Shown here: positions 63,929 to 64,000 of the stretch, piece after piece | Layout of the letters: each line of letters begins with the position of its first letter | Position numbering within the stretch: position 1 is the stretch's first letter | Assembly (NCBI GenBank): GCA_028285305.1 | Contig: JANQPV010000068.1 | Span: 44,139 to 108,138, forward strand | Reading direction: 5' to 3' | DNA from: Alphaproteobacteria bacterium | GTDB taxonomy: Bacteria; Pseudomonadota; Alphaproteobacteria; SMXP01 | DNA: 64,000 nucleotides | Position numbers and translations under genes: made by a program | Notes under the pieces: model-generated | What the model saw: only the letters and a program-made list of their open reading frames with translations | What the model was told of the DNA's origin: nothing | The model's database searches: none

Positions 63929-63970
63929 AGAGCCGTTTTGGTTTGGACGGAAACACAAAACGGCTCCAGA
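63929..63970. repeat. Inverted repeat with 10-base arms
   Basis: gagccgtttt and aaaacggctc lie about 20 bases apart in the region upstream of the cyclophilin gene. No clear T run, so the role is open: regulatory, or the end of a gene beyond the window. Confidence 0.45.
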
Positions 63971-64000
63971 TTCTTTGTTTTGCGCGTTTCCTGACGGTGA

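Noticed and set aside
1..64000. CRISPR arrays, transposases or phage genes
   Set aside because: No regularly spaced repeat array, transposase motif or phage structural gene was seen anywhere in the window.

Overview
The window reads as chromosomal DNA of a heterotrophic alphaproteobacterium, fairly GC-rich by eye, probably marine or salt-adapted and able to degrade hydrophobic carbon compounds. Three things point that way. The ppiase-queA-tgt block has a typical alphaproteobacterial arrangement, with a Tgt that has lost most of its zinc cysteines. There is a strong sodium theme: a NaChBac/NavAb-type sodium channel, an SbtA-type bicarbonate carrier and a complete seven-gene Mrp Na+/H+ antiporter. 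There is also a spread of lipid and hydrocarbon catabolic genes: CYP153-like P450, two enoyl-CoA hydratases, an HsaA-like monooxygenase and four luciferase-like flavoenzymes. The species is not identified.

Layout. 1-5 kb: a gene end, then a one-TM microprotein, voltage-gated Na+ channel and four-TM protein in one tight unit; two small unknown genes, each followed by a clear terminator; sbtA-sbtB. 5-21 kb: metabolic and housekeeping genes on both strands (PaaG-like hydratase, YjbR protein, glutaminase, TypA/BipA, acyltransferase, DCC protein plus saccharopine-dehydrogenase-like protein, SDR, sulfotransferase, MFS-GNAT fusion, amidohydrolase overlapping a COG0523 GTPase, Ddn-like protein, amidase). 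21-32 kb: an outer-membrane barrel, a possible 26-codon minus-strand gene with a near-ideal Shine-Dalgarno, flavoenzymes, a DUF2189 membrane protein near a perfect FNR box, a serine hydrolase, VOC and HTTM-type proteins. 31.8-32.4 kb: a periplasmic peroxiredoxin-like gene with an in-frame TGA where a Cys is expected, followed by a hairpin that fits a bacterial SECIS, so a probable selenoprotein. 32.7-38.4 kb: tamA-tamB. 38.5-43.8 kb: hydratase, LLM enzyme, SulP transporter, CYP153-like P450. 44.2-46.1 kb: an AT-richer island with a DarG-like macrodomain gene and DarT-like toxin gene, in reversed order. 46.8-52.3 kb: a five-gene chaperone-usher pilus operon with a hairpin after the pilin. 52.5-58.3 kb: mrpABCDEFG. 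58.7-63.9 kb: tRNA-Lys, tgt (apparently CTG-initiated), an unknown gene, a proteasome-like Thr-1 Ntn hydrolase, queA and a cyclophilin.

Working together. Mrp would keep the Na+ gradient that SbtA and the channel use. TamAB and the usher system serve outer-membrane and surface assembly. QueA and Tgt carry out steps of queuosine tRNA modification. The flavoenzymes, P450 and hydratases suggest oxidation of alkanes, steroids or other lipids. All assignments come from reading the sequence and from family knowledge; no database search was run.
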